A stretch of DNA of 64,000 nt from Halobacteriovorax marinus. Lineage in GTDB: Bacteria > Bdellovibrionota > Bacteriovoracia > Bacteriovoracales > Bacteriovoracaceae. Location: assembly GCA_002163155.1 (NCBI GenBank), contig MAAO01000005.1, forward strand, positions 103,874-167,873. The letters run 5' to 3'. How positions within the stretch are numbered: the first letter of the stretch is position 1; the number at the start of each line of letters is the position of its first letter. Below the pieces are notes generated by a model. The model had not been told where the DNA came from. It worked only from the letters and a program-made list of their open reading frames with translations, and made no database searches. The translations under genes were made by a program, and so were the position numbers. Below are positions 17,720 through 27,564 of the stretch, piece after piece.

Positions 17720-20278
17720 TTAAACTGTAAAATCATCCATCTCATGAAAGTTAAGATACTTATAAATAGCTTCTTCTTTTCCTTCGAGTGCTGGAGTCAT
17801 TGTTTCAATATACTCAGCAGGAGTTGGCATTTTACCTAAGAGAGCAACAACAGCAGCAAGCTCAGATGATCCAAGATAAACTTGCGCATCTTTTCCTAAA
17901 CGGTTGTTGAAGTTTCTAGTAGACGTTGAAAACACAGTCGAACCATTTCTCACTCTAGCTTGGTTCCCCATACAAAGTGAACAACCAGGCATTTCTAATC
18001 TTGCTCCGGCCGCTGCAAAAGTTGCATAGTAACCTTCAGCTACGAGTTGATCTTTATCCATTTTAGTTGGAGGAGCAATCCAAAGAGTTGTTCCAGCTTG
18101 TCCCTTACCTTTTAAGATTTCTCCAGCGGCACGGAAGAGTCCAACGTTAGTCATACAAGATCCAATAAAGACCTCGTCAACTTTATCACCTTGTACATCA
18201 GAAAGAACTTTCACATCATCAGGATCATTTGGACAACAAACAACTGGTTCAGTCATTTCAGCTAAATCAATTTCAATAACGTGCGCGTACTCAGCATTTT
18301 TATCGGCTTCCATAAGGACACCATTTGCTAGCCAATCTTTAACGTCCGCAATTCTCTTCTTCAATGTATTAGCGTCTTTGTAGCCACCTTCAATCATCGA
18401 TTCCATTAATTTAATATTTGATTTTAAATACTCTTCAATTGGAGCTCTATTTAATTTAATAGATGCGCCTGCAGCTGATCTCTCAGCAGCAGCATCAGTA
18501 AGCTCAAATGCTTGTTCAACTTTTAGCTCTGGAAGACCTTCCATTTCTAAAATCTTACCAGCGAAGATATTCTTCTTCCCTTTCTTCTCAACAGTTAAAA
18601 GTCCTAACTGAATCGCCTTTAGAGGAATCATATTCACAACATCACGAAGCGTGATACCTGGCTGTAACTCACCTTTAAACTTAACCAGAACAGACTCAGG
18701 CATATCAAGCGGCATAACTCCAAGAGCTGCAGCAAAGGCCACGAGACCAGACCCTGCAGGAAATGAAATCCCCATAGGAAATCTAGTATGTGAATCTCCA
18801 CCAGTTCCAACAGTATCAGGAACAAGTAATCTATTTAGCCAAGAGTGAATAACACCATCACCAACTTTTAGAGAAACTCCTCCTCTATTAGAAATATATT
18901 CTGGTAGAGTTGCGTGAGTGATCACATCAGTTGGTTTTGGATAAGCTGCTGTATGACAGAAAGATTGCATAACTAAATCAGCATTGAACTTTAAACAAGC
19001 AAGCTCAGTCATCTCATTTGCAGTCATTGGTCCAGTTGTATCTTGAGAACCAACAGTAGTCATTTTAGGAAGACAAGTTGTTCCAGGCAGAATTCCCTCT
19101 ACACCACATGCTTTTCCTACCATTTTCTGAGCTTGCGTATAGCCTTGCCCATCTTTAGGAACAGTATTTATAGGATTAGTGAATATTCCAGACTCTTCAA
19201 TCGTACTCATAGAAAGTGCTTCACGCGCTTTACCAGTTAACTGCTTTCCAATAATTAGAGGTACACGACCACCGGCCTTATACTCATTTAGAATAGTGTC
19301 AGGAGAAACTGAATACTCAGCAAGAGTGTTGCCATTTTCATCAGTAATCTTTCCCGCATTTGGATGAACAATTATAATCTTTCCAGTTTCAAACTTTGAA
19401 ACGTCAGCTTGAATAGGAAGTGCACCTGAATCTTCTGCAGTGTTAAAGAAAATTGGAGCAATAGTTTCTCCAATAATAACTCCGCCGTCTCTCTTATTTG
19501 GAACAAAATCAATATCGTTACCGATATGCCATAGAAGAGAGTTACAAGCAGATTTTCTAGAAGAACCAGTTCCAACAACATCTCCAACAAAAGTCACAGG
19601 AAGTTTGAACTTATCTTTTAGGTCGTGAATTTGTTTTGGTCCACTTGGAAATAAAACTCCTCCCATACAATTTGAGTGAAGAGGAATGTCAGCTCTTGTG
19701 AAGGCATATGCTGCTGGAGAGAAATCATCTGTATTAATTTCTCCATCAACTTTAAAAACAACTGATTTTATTTCAGTAGGAATGTCTTCTTTTGCTGTAA
19801 ACCATTCAGCGTTGGCCCAAGATTCAACTACAGTCTTTGCAAAGTTATTTGTAGCAGCAAGAGTGTTTACTTCTTCAAAAATATTTATTGAAAGAACCAT
19901 GTGCTTAAGAGCAGTAGCGGCTAATTCAGCCAGCTCTTTATCTGATCCTTTCATAATATTTATAAGACCTGCGAGGTTATAACCACCAAGCATAGTTCCT
20001 AAGAGTTTAACTGCGTGCTTCTTATCAATGAGCTCACAAGTACTATCACCATGAGCAATCTTTAATAAGAATTCGGCCTTAACTTGGGCCGCAGGATCAA
20101 CTCCAGGATTAACTCTATTAGTAATAAGATCTAGTAGTTCTTCACCTTTACCAGCTGGGACATTTTCAAGAAGTTCACAGACTTCTCCCATTTGGACTTT
20201 AGTTAGAGCAAGAGGTGGTATTCCTTCAGCTTTTCTTTCTTCAACATGTTTGTTGTAAGTTTCAAAGAAATTAGACAT
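17720..20278 (-). CDS. acnB: Bifunctional aconitate hydratase 2 / 2-methylisocitrate dehydratase
   Basis: GTGSSRKSACNSLLWHIG, GGVSLKVGDGVIHSWLNR, GGDSHTRFPMGISFPAGSG and GCSLCMGNQARV motifs; full length 852 aa. Confidence 0.97.
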   Translation of the reverse strand: MSNFFETYNKHVEERKAEGIPPLALTKVQMGEVCELLENVPAGKGEELLDLITNRVNPGVDPAAQVKAEFLLKIAHGDSTCELIDKKHAVKLLGTMLGGYNLAGLINIMKGSDKELAELAATALKHMVLSINIFEEVNTLAATNNFAKTVVESWANAEWFTAKEDIPTEIKSVVFKVDGEINTDDFSPAAYAFTRADIPLHSNCMGGVLFPSGPKQIHDLKDKFKLPVTFVGDVVGTGSSRKSACNSLLWHIGNDIDFVPNKRDGGVIIGETIAPIFFNTAEDSGALPIQADVSKFETGKIIIVHPNAGKITDENGNTLAEYSVSPDTILNEYKAGGRVPLIIGKQLTGKAREALSMSTIEESGIFTNPINTVPKDGQGYTQAQKMVGKACGVEGILPGTTCLPKMTTVGSQDTTGPMTANEMTELACLKFNADLVMQSFCHTAAYPKPTDVITHATLPEYISNRGGVSLKVGDGVIHSWLNRLLVPDTVGTGGDSHTRFPMGISFPAGSGLVAFAAALGVMPLDMPESVLVKFKGELQPGITLRDVVNMIPLKAIQLGLLTVEKKGKKNIFAGKILEMEGLPELKVEQAFELTDAAAERSAAGASIKLNRAPIEEYLKSNIKLMESMIEGGYKDANTLKKRIADVKDWLANGVLMEADKNAEYAHVIEIDLAEMTEPVVCCPNDPDDVKVLSDVQGDKVDEVFIGSCMTNVGLFRAAGEILKGKGQAGTTLWIAPPTKMDKDQLVAEGYYATFAAAGARLEMPGCSLCMGNQARVRNGSTVFSTSTRNFNNRLGKDAQVYLGSSELAAVVALLGKMPTPAEYIETMTPALEGKEEAIYKYLNFHEMDDFTV

Positions 20279-20341
20279 GGGTTTTCCTTAGTTCAAATTA
20301 TCAGTTTGTTATTTAGAAATAAGTTATTGAATTTTGGTGTC

Positions 20342-20347
20342 ATTATA
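20342..20347 (-). promoter_or_regulatory. Candidate -10 box (TATAAT) of acnB
   Basis: TATAAT on the - strand 64 nt upstream of the acnB start; no clear consensus -35. Confidence 0.4.
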
Positions 20348-20440
20348 CACCATTTAGAGCGATTAATAAAGCTTCAACAGGTTGTGACGCTCTAGCACTT
20401 ATACAAATACACACCTTGCAGGGCCAAACCCTTTGCCACG

Positions 20441-20448
20441 GTGCGCAC
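20441..20448. promoter_or_regulatory. GTGCGCAC palindrome in extended motif upstream of acnB
   Basis: Context GGGCCAAACCCTTTGCCACGGTGCGCACACGAGT; a similar motif lies upstream of the leucine operon at 29275. Confidence 0.35.
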
Positions 20449-20487
20449 ACGAGTAAGTAATTAAATTCATTTATACGATTTAAAACA

Positions 20488-20509
20488 TGGGAGCATCATA
20501 GTGCTCCCA
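20488..20509 (-). terminator. Hairpin downstream of deoxynucleoside kinase gene
   Basis: TGGGAGCA-TCATAG-TGCTCCCA, 8-bp stem. Confidence 0.55.
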
Positions 20510-20528
20510 AAGTTAAGTTTACCTAGAT

Positions 20529-21194
20529 CTATAGAGAACTATGATCAAGATTTACTAGGTTTGTTTTTTTTTTGAGATTATAAAGGATTTCAGTTTCTTG
20601 ATAATTCATTCTATCTAGAACATAATCAACTGGTTTGAATTCATTCCAATCAATTTCAACCACATCACTACCCATATTTGCCAGATCAATTGCTAGCTCT
20701 TTATAAAGAGTATCGAGTCCCTTCAGGTAATCCATAGGAATACCAGCTTCACAGTCACGGCTTCTACTAATTATATTCTTATAAGTAATTTCTGGATCAT
20801 TCTTTAAGTAAATTGTCGTATGAGGAACCATGAGACTCTTTGTCATGACAGCTCTCATTTTATTATAATTTTCAAAATCAAGATCAGACATATTCCCGTC
20901 CATCCAATTCTTCTTTGCGAAAATATAATCACCATAGATTGATCTATCAAAGATACAAGGTTGTCCTGTTCTCCAAATATGCTCAATTCCCTCTAGGTGC
21001 ATTTCATAACGAATAGACATTAAATAGAATTGCATTGGAAGGGCATACTTCTTAGGGTCTTTGTAAAACAGCTCTAAGTAAGGATTAGATTCCACTGGCT
21101 CATAGAAAGCTTTAGCACCTATCTTATCTGCTAATTCTTTTGTGAGCGTAGATTTTCCGGCCCCAATATTACCTTCGACAATGATCATTTTCAT
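20529..21194 (-). CDS. Deoxynucleoside kinase family protein
   Basis: IIVEGNIGAGKSTL, FDRSIYGDYIFAK and YLKNDPEITYKNIISRSRDCE motifs. Confidence 0.88.
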   Translation of the reverse strand: MKMIIVEGNIGAGKSTLTKELADKIGAKAFYEPVESNPYLELFYKDPKKYALPMQFYLMSIRYEMHLEGIEHIWRTGQPCIFDRSIYGDYIFAKKNWMDGNMSDLDFENYNKMRAVMTKSLMVPHTTIYLKNDPEITYKNIISRSRDCEAGIPMDYLKGLDTLYKELAIDLANMGSDVVEIDWNEFKPVDYVLDRMNYQETEILYNLKKKTNLVNLDHSSL

Positions 21195-21320
21195 ATAATT
21201 TCTCTCTGTGTTAATTTGTGTGTGTATGTGTGAAAGATACTATCCTCTGAAGAATTAAAGGTAAAGAAACCCTTTAATAACGTCCTATAGCGTCATGACT
21301 CTCTATGTATAATAGAGCAC

Positions 21321-22223
21321 TTAGCGGTGAATCTTCGCCTGTGGATAGAATGTTTTAAGAGCGAAAAAATAACCGCTCACACACTGACTCACCTGACCCA
21401 AACAATTTAACTCGCGTGTTTCTTTATTATATTGAATGAGAACTTTCTCACCTTTAGTTTTTATAAGAACTCTCCCCTTTGAGTTTTTAAGAGAACTCAT
21501 AGGTACAATAACAGGATTCTTCGAAAGAATAATTAGCGACCATTCCTTAAAGTGATATTTCTTTGGTCTAACATTTATAGGAAAATATAAGGTATTTGTT
21601 TTTTCGTAATTTGCGTAAGGGTTCCTACTATAATCTCGGGAGAAACCTGTTTCTTTAGAGAGAACTCTCGTTTTTGGATTTTCCTTTAAAAATTTTATTA
21701 GTCGCACATGCATTGAAGGAAAAATCTTTAACTTAGATCCCTTATACTTACCACTTACACTCTTTAGGAGAAGTTGAGACCATAGGCTTTCAGTTTGTTT
21801 GTCATATAAGAGAACATCACTTTGATAGAGAAGTCCTGAAACTCCAAAAGATAATTGAGCATTCTCTTGCTTCGAATAGAACACCATACCCGTTCCACAA
21901 AGAGGACAATAGGAAATTACCAGATGAGTGTCCCCTACAATGTCATTTACTATTTCATGCCAATTTAAAACTGAAATAGGATAGGCCTTAGTTTCTTTAG
22001 CTGTACTCACAACAATGGCATAGTCATCAATAGAATAGATCTTCTCTGCCTTATCACTAGAAATAAACAAGGGATGATTAATAGCGGGAATCCCGTCCCT
22101 AGGAGGCCCTCCTTTTAAAATATTCTTTCTTGGAATCAACGTTCCTTCTAAATTAAAACCGTTCATGCCATAGGCACTTATGAAGGTTAGAAAGAAGAAA
22201 GCAACAATAATAGTTTTATACAT
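21321..22223 (-). CDS. Secreted DUF3179-family protein
   Basis: VLNWHEIVNDIVGDTHLVISYCPLCGTGMVF signature. Confidence 0.88.
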   Translation of the reverse strand: MYKTIIVAFFFLTFISAYGMNGFNLEGTLIPRKNILKGGPPRDGIPAINHPLFISSDKAEKIYSIDDYAIVVSTAKETKAYPISVLNWHEIVNDIVGDTHLVISYCPLCGTGMVFYSKQENAQLSFGVSGLLYQSDVLLYDKQTESLWSQLLLKSVSGKYKGSKLKIFPSMHVRLIKFLKENPKTRVLSKETGFSRDYSRNPYANYEKTNTLYFPINVRPKKYHFKEWSLIILSKNPVIVPMSSLKNSKGRVLIKTKGEKVLIQYNKETRELNCLGQVSQCVSGYFFALKTFYPQAKIHR

Positions 22224-22262
22224 ATCTATGAGTGACTATTTGCTGGTTGATGTGACAAAAAA

Positions 22263-22280
22263 ATGGCCATCCATGGCCAT
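22263..22280 (-). terminator. Hairpin with T-run on - strand
   Basis: ATGGCCAT-CC-ATGGCCAT followed on the - strand by TTTTTTT. Confidence 0.6.
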
Positions 22281-22317
22281 CGTTTTATTCAAACTAAAAG
22301 TAACCTTCCTTGGTACT

Positions 22318-22629
22318 TTACTTAAGGGCGTAATCTATAATTAATGTTTTACTAGTCATTAAAGGGAGAACACTGACTAGAGACTCAAAGAATCCTTGTT
22401 TCCAAGTAAAATTCATATACTTGATTTTTCGACAATCAATATTTTCTTTTGCAAGAATCTCTTTTAAAGAAACTTCATCAGACATTCCAAAATAAAAAAC
22501 CCCTTCAACATGCTTCTTATACTCTGCATTTGTTTCACTATATTTCCCACTCCCAAAACAACCCTTTGAGACAAGACGAGTGTTATGAGTACAGCCTACG
22601 AGTAACAGAAGAATAAATAGGTATTTCAT
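22318..22629 (-). CDS. Small lipoprotein, possibly Bor-like
   Basis: Lipobox LLLVGC; VFYFGMSDEVSLKEI layout; 4-nt overlap with the upstream gene. Confidence 0.55.
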   Translation of the reverse strand: MKYLFILLLLVGCTHNTRLVSKGCFGSGKYSETNAEYKKHVEGVFYFGMSDEVSLKEILAKENIDCRKIKYMNFTWKQGFFESLVSVLPLMTSKTLIIDYALK

Positions 22630-22985
22630 TCTTTAACTCCCCATGAAGTAATTTTGTAGCGAATGGGTCGATAGAGGCCAAGAGTTAAAAATGTGTAAAT
22701 TACATCCATTCCATCTTGATACTCTTCAACTTCAATCTTAGCACTAGATAGGAGAGCAGTATCAGAGAGTTCACTATCTAAATTGACTGTATGTTCTCTA
22801 GGTATGAGTCCCCACAAATAGAATTTCCTAAGACCAGTGGTCTTAACTTTACGAGTATGATGTTTCTTAGATGAAATATAAGTAGGAATAGTATTTTCTG
22901 AAGTATAACGAATTTGGGAACACGATAGGTTTAAAAAAATTACGAACAAAAATAATAAGTGCGTTTTTTTAATCATAGATTCCAA
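22626..22985 (-). CDS. Bor/Iss-like lipoprotein
   Basis: Lipobox NLSC; FYLWGLIPREHTVNLDSEL and IYTFLTLGLYRPIRYKI resemble Bor-family layout. Confidence 0.55.
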   Translation of the reverse strand: MESMIKKTHLLFLFVIFLNLSCSQIRYTSENTIPTYISSKKHHTRKVKTTGLRKFYLWGLIPREHTVNLDSELSDTALLSSAKIEVEEYQDGMDVIYTFLTLGLYRPIRYKITSWGVKE

Positions 22986-23039
22986 TAAGAAAAAGTTTCT
23001 ATCTTATTGTTATTATTTAATAATTATCTGTCAACTTAA

Positions 23040-23849
23040 TTACTTCCCAGTGAAAACAGGAGTTCTCTTCTCTTTAAAAGCAGCAATCGCCTCGAAGTGA
23101 TCACTAGTTCTTTGAGAGATACCTTGAAAAGAACTTAAGAGTTCTAGTTGATCATTTAAGTTAGAAGTTCTTCCAGACTTTAGAGCAATTTTTGTGAGAG
23201 AAATGGCAATAGGACCATTACTTGAAATTTTAGTAGCAAGCTTAGTTGTTTCCTCTAAAAGTGAGGCGCTCTTATATTGATAATTTGAGAGACCCATTTC
23301 CTTTATAGAATCTCCACTATAAATATCACCAGTAAGAAACATCTCCATGGCATTAGTGTAACCCACAACTCTTTGCAAAAAGAATGTCCCCCCGTCACCA
23401 GGAACTAAAGAGAGCTTTGAAAAAGTTTCTCCGAATTTTGTTTTTTCGCTTGATACACGTAGATCACACATCATAGCAAGATCACATCCCGCTCCAATCG
23501 CCGCACCATTAACCATAGCAATGATGGGAGTTTTAAGAGCTTCAATTGCTCTTGGAATTCTTTGGATTCCACGCCTATATCTTCTTCTTAATTCATCCGG
23601 TTCTCCAGCAAACATACCTGTGGAGTTTTCCATTGCTTTGATATCCCCTCCGGCACAAAATACTTTTCCAGCACCAGTGAGAACAATACAACGAATATCA
23701 TCGTCTTCATCGGCGTATGTAAGAACTTCTACTAATGAATCAATCATCTCATCTGTAATAGCATTGGCCATGTCAGGATTGTTTAAAGTCAGAAATAAAT
23801 TGTGATTCTCTTTCTCTACTAGTAAATGCGAAAAACTATTTTGGTACAT
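23040..23849 (-). CDS. Enoyl-CoA hydratase/isomerase family protein
   Basis: Crotonase signatures AGKVFCAGGDIKAM and NGAAIGAGCDLAMMCDLRV. Confidence 0.9.
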   Translation of the reverse strand: MYQNSFSHLLVEKENHNLFLTLNNPDMANAITDEMIDSLVEVLTYADEDDDIRCIVLTGAGKVFCAGGDIKAMENSTGMFAGEPDELRRRYRRGIQRIPRAIEALKTPIIAMVNGAAIGAGCDLAMMCDLRVSSEKTKFGETFSKLSLVPGDGGTFFLQRVVGYTNAMEMFLTGDIYSGDSIKEMGLSNYQYKSASLLEETTKLATKISSNGPIAISLTKIALKSGRTSNLNDQLELLSSFQGISQRTSDHFEAIAAFKEKRTPVFTGK

Positions 23850-23850
23850 A

Positions 23851-24789
23851 TTAAATTCCAGTTGAGAGAAAGGCCTTTAGATATTTTGAAGGTGTCTCTT
23901 TATTTAGTTTATTCAGAATAAATTGAGATGAGGCCGCGAGTTTCTTCATATCAACCCCAGTATTTATCCCCATACTTTCAAACATGTGAACGACATCTTC
24001 AGTGGCGACATTTCCGGTAGCTCCCTTAGCATAAGGGCAGCCCCCAAGACCTGCAGCAGAAGCATCAAAGTTGAGAGCTCCCAATTCAAGCGCTGCTAAA
24101 ATATTAGCTAAGGCCATACCGCGAGTATCATGAAAATGAAGGGCAATATCTTTAGCAGAAAAGGTTTTAAAAACTCTTTCAAGGATATTCTTTGTCTGCA
24201 GAGGATTACCAACACCAATAGTGTCACCTAGAGATACTTCGTAACAACCGAAATCTTTTAAAGTAGCAATTGTACTAAGAAGAGCATCAACGGAAGTTTC
24301 TCCTTCATAAGGACAACCAAAGACAGTTGAAACATATCCTCTAATTTTCATATTGTGCTTATTGGCAAGCGCTACAACGGGTTCAAACCTCTTGAGAGAT
24401 TCAGCAAGTGTTGCATTTATATTCTTCTTATTAAAAGTGTCTGAAGTTGCGGTAAAAATGGCAACTTCTTTTACTCCCTGCTCTATTGCGATCTGCATTC
24501 CCTTTAAGTTGGGAACTAAACATGGAGCATGAATATCATTAAAATATTCTTTCTTGGAAATGGTGGCAAAGAGTTCTTTCGCATCACTCATCTGAGGAAT
24601 TTTATCTGCTCTGACAAAACTTGTAACCTCAATGCTCTTCAAACCAGCAACAACTAATTTATCAATAAATTGAACTTTATCTTCTGTAGAAAGAACAACC
24701 TTTTCATTTTGTAGACCATCTCTTGGACCCACTTCAATGATACGAACATCTTTTGGTAAGTTTTTAAACATCTTAAGCCTCTTGCTCAC
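23851..24789 (-). CDS. Hydroxymethylglutaryl-CoA lyase
   Basis: VGPRDGLQNE, FHDTRGMALANI and GLGGCPYAKGATGNVATEDVV motifs. Confidence 0.95.
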   Translation of the reverse strand: MSKRLKMFKNLPKDVRIIEVGPRDGLQNEKVVLSTEDKVQFIDKLVVAGLKSIEVTSFVRADKIPQMSDAKELFATISKKEYFNDIHAPCLVPNLKGMQIAIEQGVKEVAIFTATSDTFNKKNINATLAESLKRFEPVVALANKHNMKIRGYVSTVFGCPYEGETSVDALLSTIATLKDFGCYEVSLGDTIGVGNPLQTKNILERVFKTFSAKDIALHFHDTRGMALANILAALELGALNFDASAAGLGGCPYAKGATGNVATEDVVHMFESMGINTGVDMKKLAASSQFILNKLNKETPSKYLKAFLSTGI

Positions 24790-25255
24790 AATTTAAATCT
24801 ACGAGATCAACTCCACCAGCGACCAATTGGCCTTCGCCGAAATGAACCTCAGAAATAACACCATCTTCAGAAGCTTTAATTGTATGCTCCATCTTCATGG
24901 CCTCCATAACAATGAGGGAATCACCTTTCTTAACAACGTCACCTACTTTAACCAGAACTTGTAAGATCTTTCCTGGCATTGGAGAGAGCATATGACCCCC
25001 AGTATCGGTGCGATTCTTTGATCTTGAACTATTAGGTGGTTCTACTCGTAACTCTTTTCCAGCAACCATGAAATCATGATCAGTATGAATCACTCTAGCG
25101 TTTAGAGTTCCAGTCAAAAAAGTTTTATGTGGACCTAACTGATTTGCTTTAATCGAATAATCTCTACCATTAAAAGTAAATTCAACCTGGCCGTGACGAT
25201 TAGTTAAAACATTAATTTCAACTTCTTCACCATTTAATACCAATTTCTTTTTCAT
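24773..25255 (-). CDS. Biotin carboxyl carrier protein of an acyl-CoA carboxylase
   Basis: VMEAMKMEHTI biotinylation motif; MLSPMPGKILQV. Confidence 0.9.
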   Translation of the reverse strand: MKKKLVLNGEEVEINVLTNRHGQVEFTFNGRDYSIKANQLGPHKTFLTGTLNARVIHTDHDFMVAGKELRVEPPNSSRSKNRTDTGGHMLSPMPGKILQVLVKVGDVVKKGDSLIVMEAMKMEHTIKASEDGVISEVHFGEGQLVAGGVDLVDLNCEQEA

Positions 25256-26751
25256 ATATTTCTAAACCCTTGTAGTCTTTGCCAAGATGAATCTATCGTT
25301 TCACCAGAGGCCTTAGTACTTTTTGAATTTAATAAGAAAGTTGCAATCCCAAGGGCCTTTTGCTCATCGCTTAATTCAACATTTTTTAGTAATTCAGCGT
25401 GAGTCTCAACAAAGTGAGTAAAAGTATCACCCTCTCTAAAAGGCGAAGATCCTACTATTCGCTTTAGGTAGTCTCTATTCGTCTTAATTCCAAAGAAAGG
25501 CACTTCATCTAAAGAGTGAAGTGTTTTACTAATGGCCGTCTCTCTATCGACGCCCCAACATATAAGTTTAGCAAGCATAGGATCAAAGTTAATAGTGACT
25601 TCATTACCATCTACGTAACCACTATCTAAGCGAACATTATTAAGCTCAGGTGTACCCACATGAGAAATAGTTCCAATTGCTGGCATAAAATTATTATCAG
25701 GATCTTCTGAATAAACTCTGACTTCAATAGCGTGACCAGATTGTTTAATTTCAGATTGTTTCATTGGTAGAGGTAAACCCGCTGCCGCTAGAATTTGCAA
25801 TTGAACAAGATCACATCCTGTAACCATTTCAGTAATAGGATGTTCAACTTGTAATCTCGTATTCATTTCAAGAAAGAAAAACTCTCCCGCAGCATCCATG
25901 ATGAACTCAACCGTTCCAGCACCTTCATAATTAATACCTGAAGCGATGTTCACAGCAGTTTGTGTAATATCATTTCTAATTTTATCAGTTAAAGCAATTG
26001 AAGGTGTCTCTTCAACAACTTTCTGATGCCTTCTTTGAATAGAACACTCTCTTTCAAAAAAGTGTAAGTGATTCCCATGGGTATCACTCATGACTTGAAC
26101 TTCAATATGTCTTGGGTTTTGAATAAATTTTTCAATGAGGACAATATCATTTCCAAAAGCATTCTTAGCTTCACGTTTTGCAGAGTTTAGAGCTTCAATG
26201 AACTCCTCTTCTTTCCAAACCGCACGCATTCCCTTTCCACCACCACCAGCAGTGGCCTTAATTAAAACAGGATAACCCATTTTATCAGCTTCATTTTTTA
26301 AGAAGTCATCTTCTTGATTATCTCCGTGATAACCAGGAATAAGAGGGATGGATATTTTTCCCATTTCAACTTTAGAAGTTTTCTTATCACCCATGAGTTC
26401 CATACTATCAGGACGGGGACCTATGAAAATTAATCCAGCACTAGTTACTTTATTAGCAAAAACTGAATTCTCGGAAAGGAATCCATATCCAGGATGAATT
26501 GCACTGGCGCCACATTTCTTAGCGATTTCAATAATTCTATCTTGGTTAAGGTAAGTCTCACTAAGAGGACCTTCCCCAAGAGAGATACATTCATCAGCTA
26601 AATTAGCGTGAGGGTAATCTCTCTCTATTTCCGTAAATAGTGAAACAGATTTAATTCCCATTTCCTTACAGGTCTTCATCACACGAAGGGAAATCTCCCC
26701 CCTGTTTGCAATGAGGATTTTATCAATTTTCTTTAAAACTTCACTTTTCAT
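25252..26751 (-). CDS. Biotin carboxylase subunit (methylcrotonyl-CoA carboxylase alpha-type)
   Basis: ILIANRGEISLRV, KATAGGGGKGMR, EMNTRLQVEHPITEMVTG; operon context. Confidence 0.92.
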   Translation of the reverse strand: MKSEVLKKIDKILIANRGEISLRVMKTCKEMGIKSVSLFTEIERDYPHANLADECISLGEGPLSETYLNQDRIIEIAKKCGASAIHPGYGFLSENSVFANKVTSAGLIFIGPRPDSMELMGDKKTSKVEMGKISIPLIPGYHGDNQEDDFLKNEADKMGYPVLIKATAGGGGKGMRAVWKEEEFIEALNSAKREAKNAFGNDIVLIEKFIQNPRHIEVQVMSDTHGNHLHFFERECSIQRRHQKVVEETPSIALTDKIRNDITQTAVNIASGINYEGAGTVEFIMDAAGEFFFLEMNTRLQVEHPITEMVTGCDLVQLQILAAAGLPLPMKQSEIKQSGHAIEVRVYSEDPDNNFMPAIGTISHVGTPELNNVRLDSGYVDGNEVTINFDPMLAKLICWGVDRETAISKTLHSLDEVPFFGIKTNRDYLKRIVGSSPFREGDTFTHFVETHAELLKNVELSDEQKALGIATFLLNSKSTKASGETIDSSWQRLQGFRNI

Positions 26752-27554
26752 TATTTGTCCTTAAGTGATGACCAATTTGGTCTTCTCTTTTCTAAGAGTG
26801 CACTCATACCTTCTTGACCTTCAGCACTTACTCTTCTCTTTGCGATTGTTTCACAGGTATATTTTGATATTTCTTGATAACTAGAATTTTTAAGCCTTAA
26901 GACGTTTGAAACTAAACTCTTGGCCGATTTTTGAGCACCTGGAGCGGCCCTAAGAAATCTTTCCACCAATTTATCACAATCACCATGGAAGTGACGATCG
27001 AGACAAATTTGATGAACAAGTCCTAACTCTTTTGCTCTTGTGACATCAAAGCGCTCACCCGTTAAAAATGTCGCTCTAGCATTACTCTCGCCAATTTTAG
27101 CTATGACGTAAGGAGAAATTACCGCAGGCACTAATCCTAGCAAGACTTCAGTGAAACCAAACTTGGCCCCTTCACTAGCAATGACATAATCACACACGGC
27201 TACAAGACCTGCGCCACCACCGAGGGCAGCACCATTAACTTTCCCAATGACGGGTTTAGAAAATTCATTAATTGTTTCAAAGAGATCAGATAATTTCTGG
27301 CTGTCAGCGATATTTTCAGCTTCGCTATAATTCACCATGGACTTCATCCAATTTAAATCAGCACCTGCGCAAAATGATTTTCCCTTACCAGTAAGGACCA
27401 CCACTTTTACAGCATCGTCTGTTTCCATTTCTTTAAATTTATTAGTCAAATCTTTAATAAGTTCGTCATTAAAAGCATTATGAATCTCTTCTCTATTTAA
27501 ACTAAGAGTCGCTAAACCATTATCTTCTAAAATATATTCAATTAAATTACTCAT
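26751..27554 (-). CDS. Enoyl-CoA hydratase family, probable methylglutaconyl-CoA hydratase
   Basis: GKSFCAGADLNWMKSMV and NGAALGGGAGLVAVCDYVIA. The start is taken at MSNLIEYIL rather than the longer track start at 27584. Confidence 0.85.
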   Translation of the reverse strand: MSNLIEYILEDNGLATLSLNREEIHNAFNDELIKDLTNKFKEMETDDAVKVVVLTGKGKSFCAGADLNWMKSMVNYSEAENIADSQKLSDLFETINEFSKPVIGKVNGAALGGGAGLVAVCDYVIASEGAKFGFTEVLLGLVPAVISPYVIAKIGESNARATFLTGERFDVTRAKELGLVHQICLDRHFHGDCDKLVERFLRAAPGAQKSAKSLVSNVLRLKNSSYQEISKYTCETIAKRRVSAEGQEGMSALLEKRRPNWSSLKDK

Positions 27555-27564
27555 AAACTTCCTA

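Noticed and set aside
20281-20528. Possible structured leader/riboswitch or tRNA upstream of acnB
   Set aside because: I could not fold a recognised riboswitch class or cloverleaf by eye; only small hairpins and the GTGCGCAC motif are supported.
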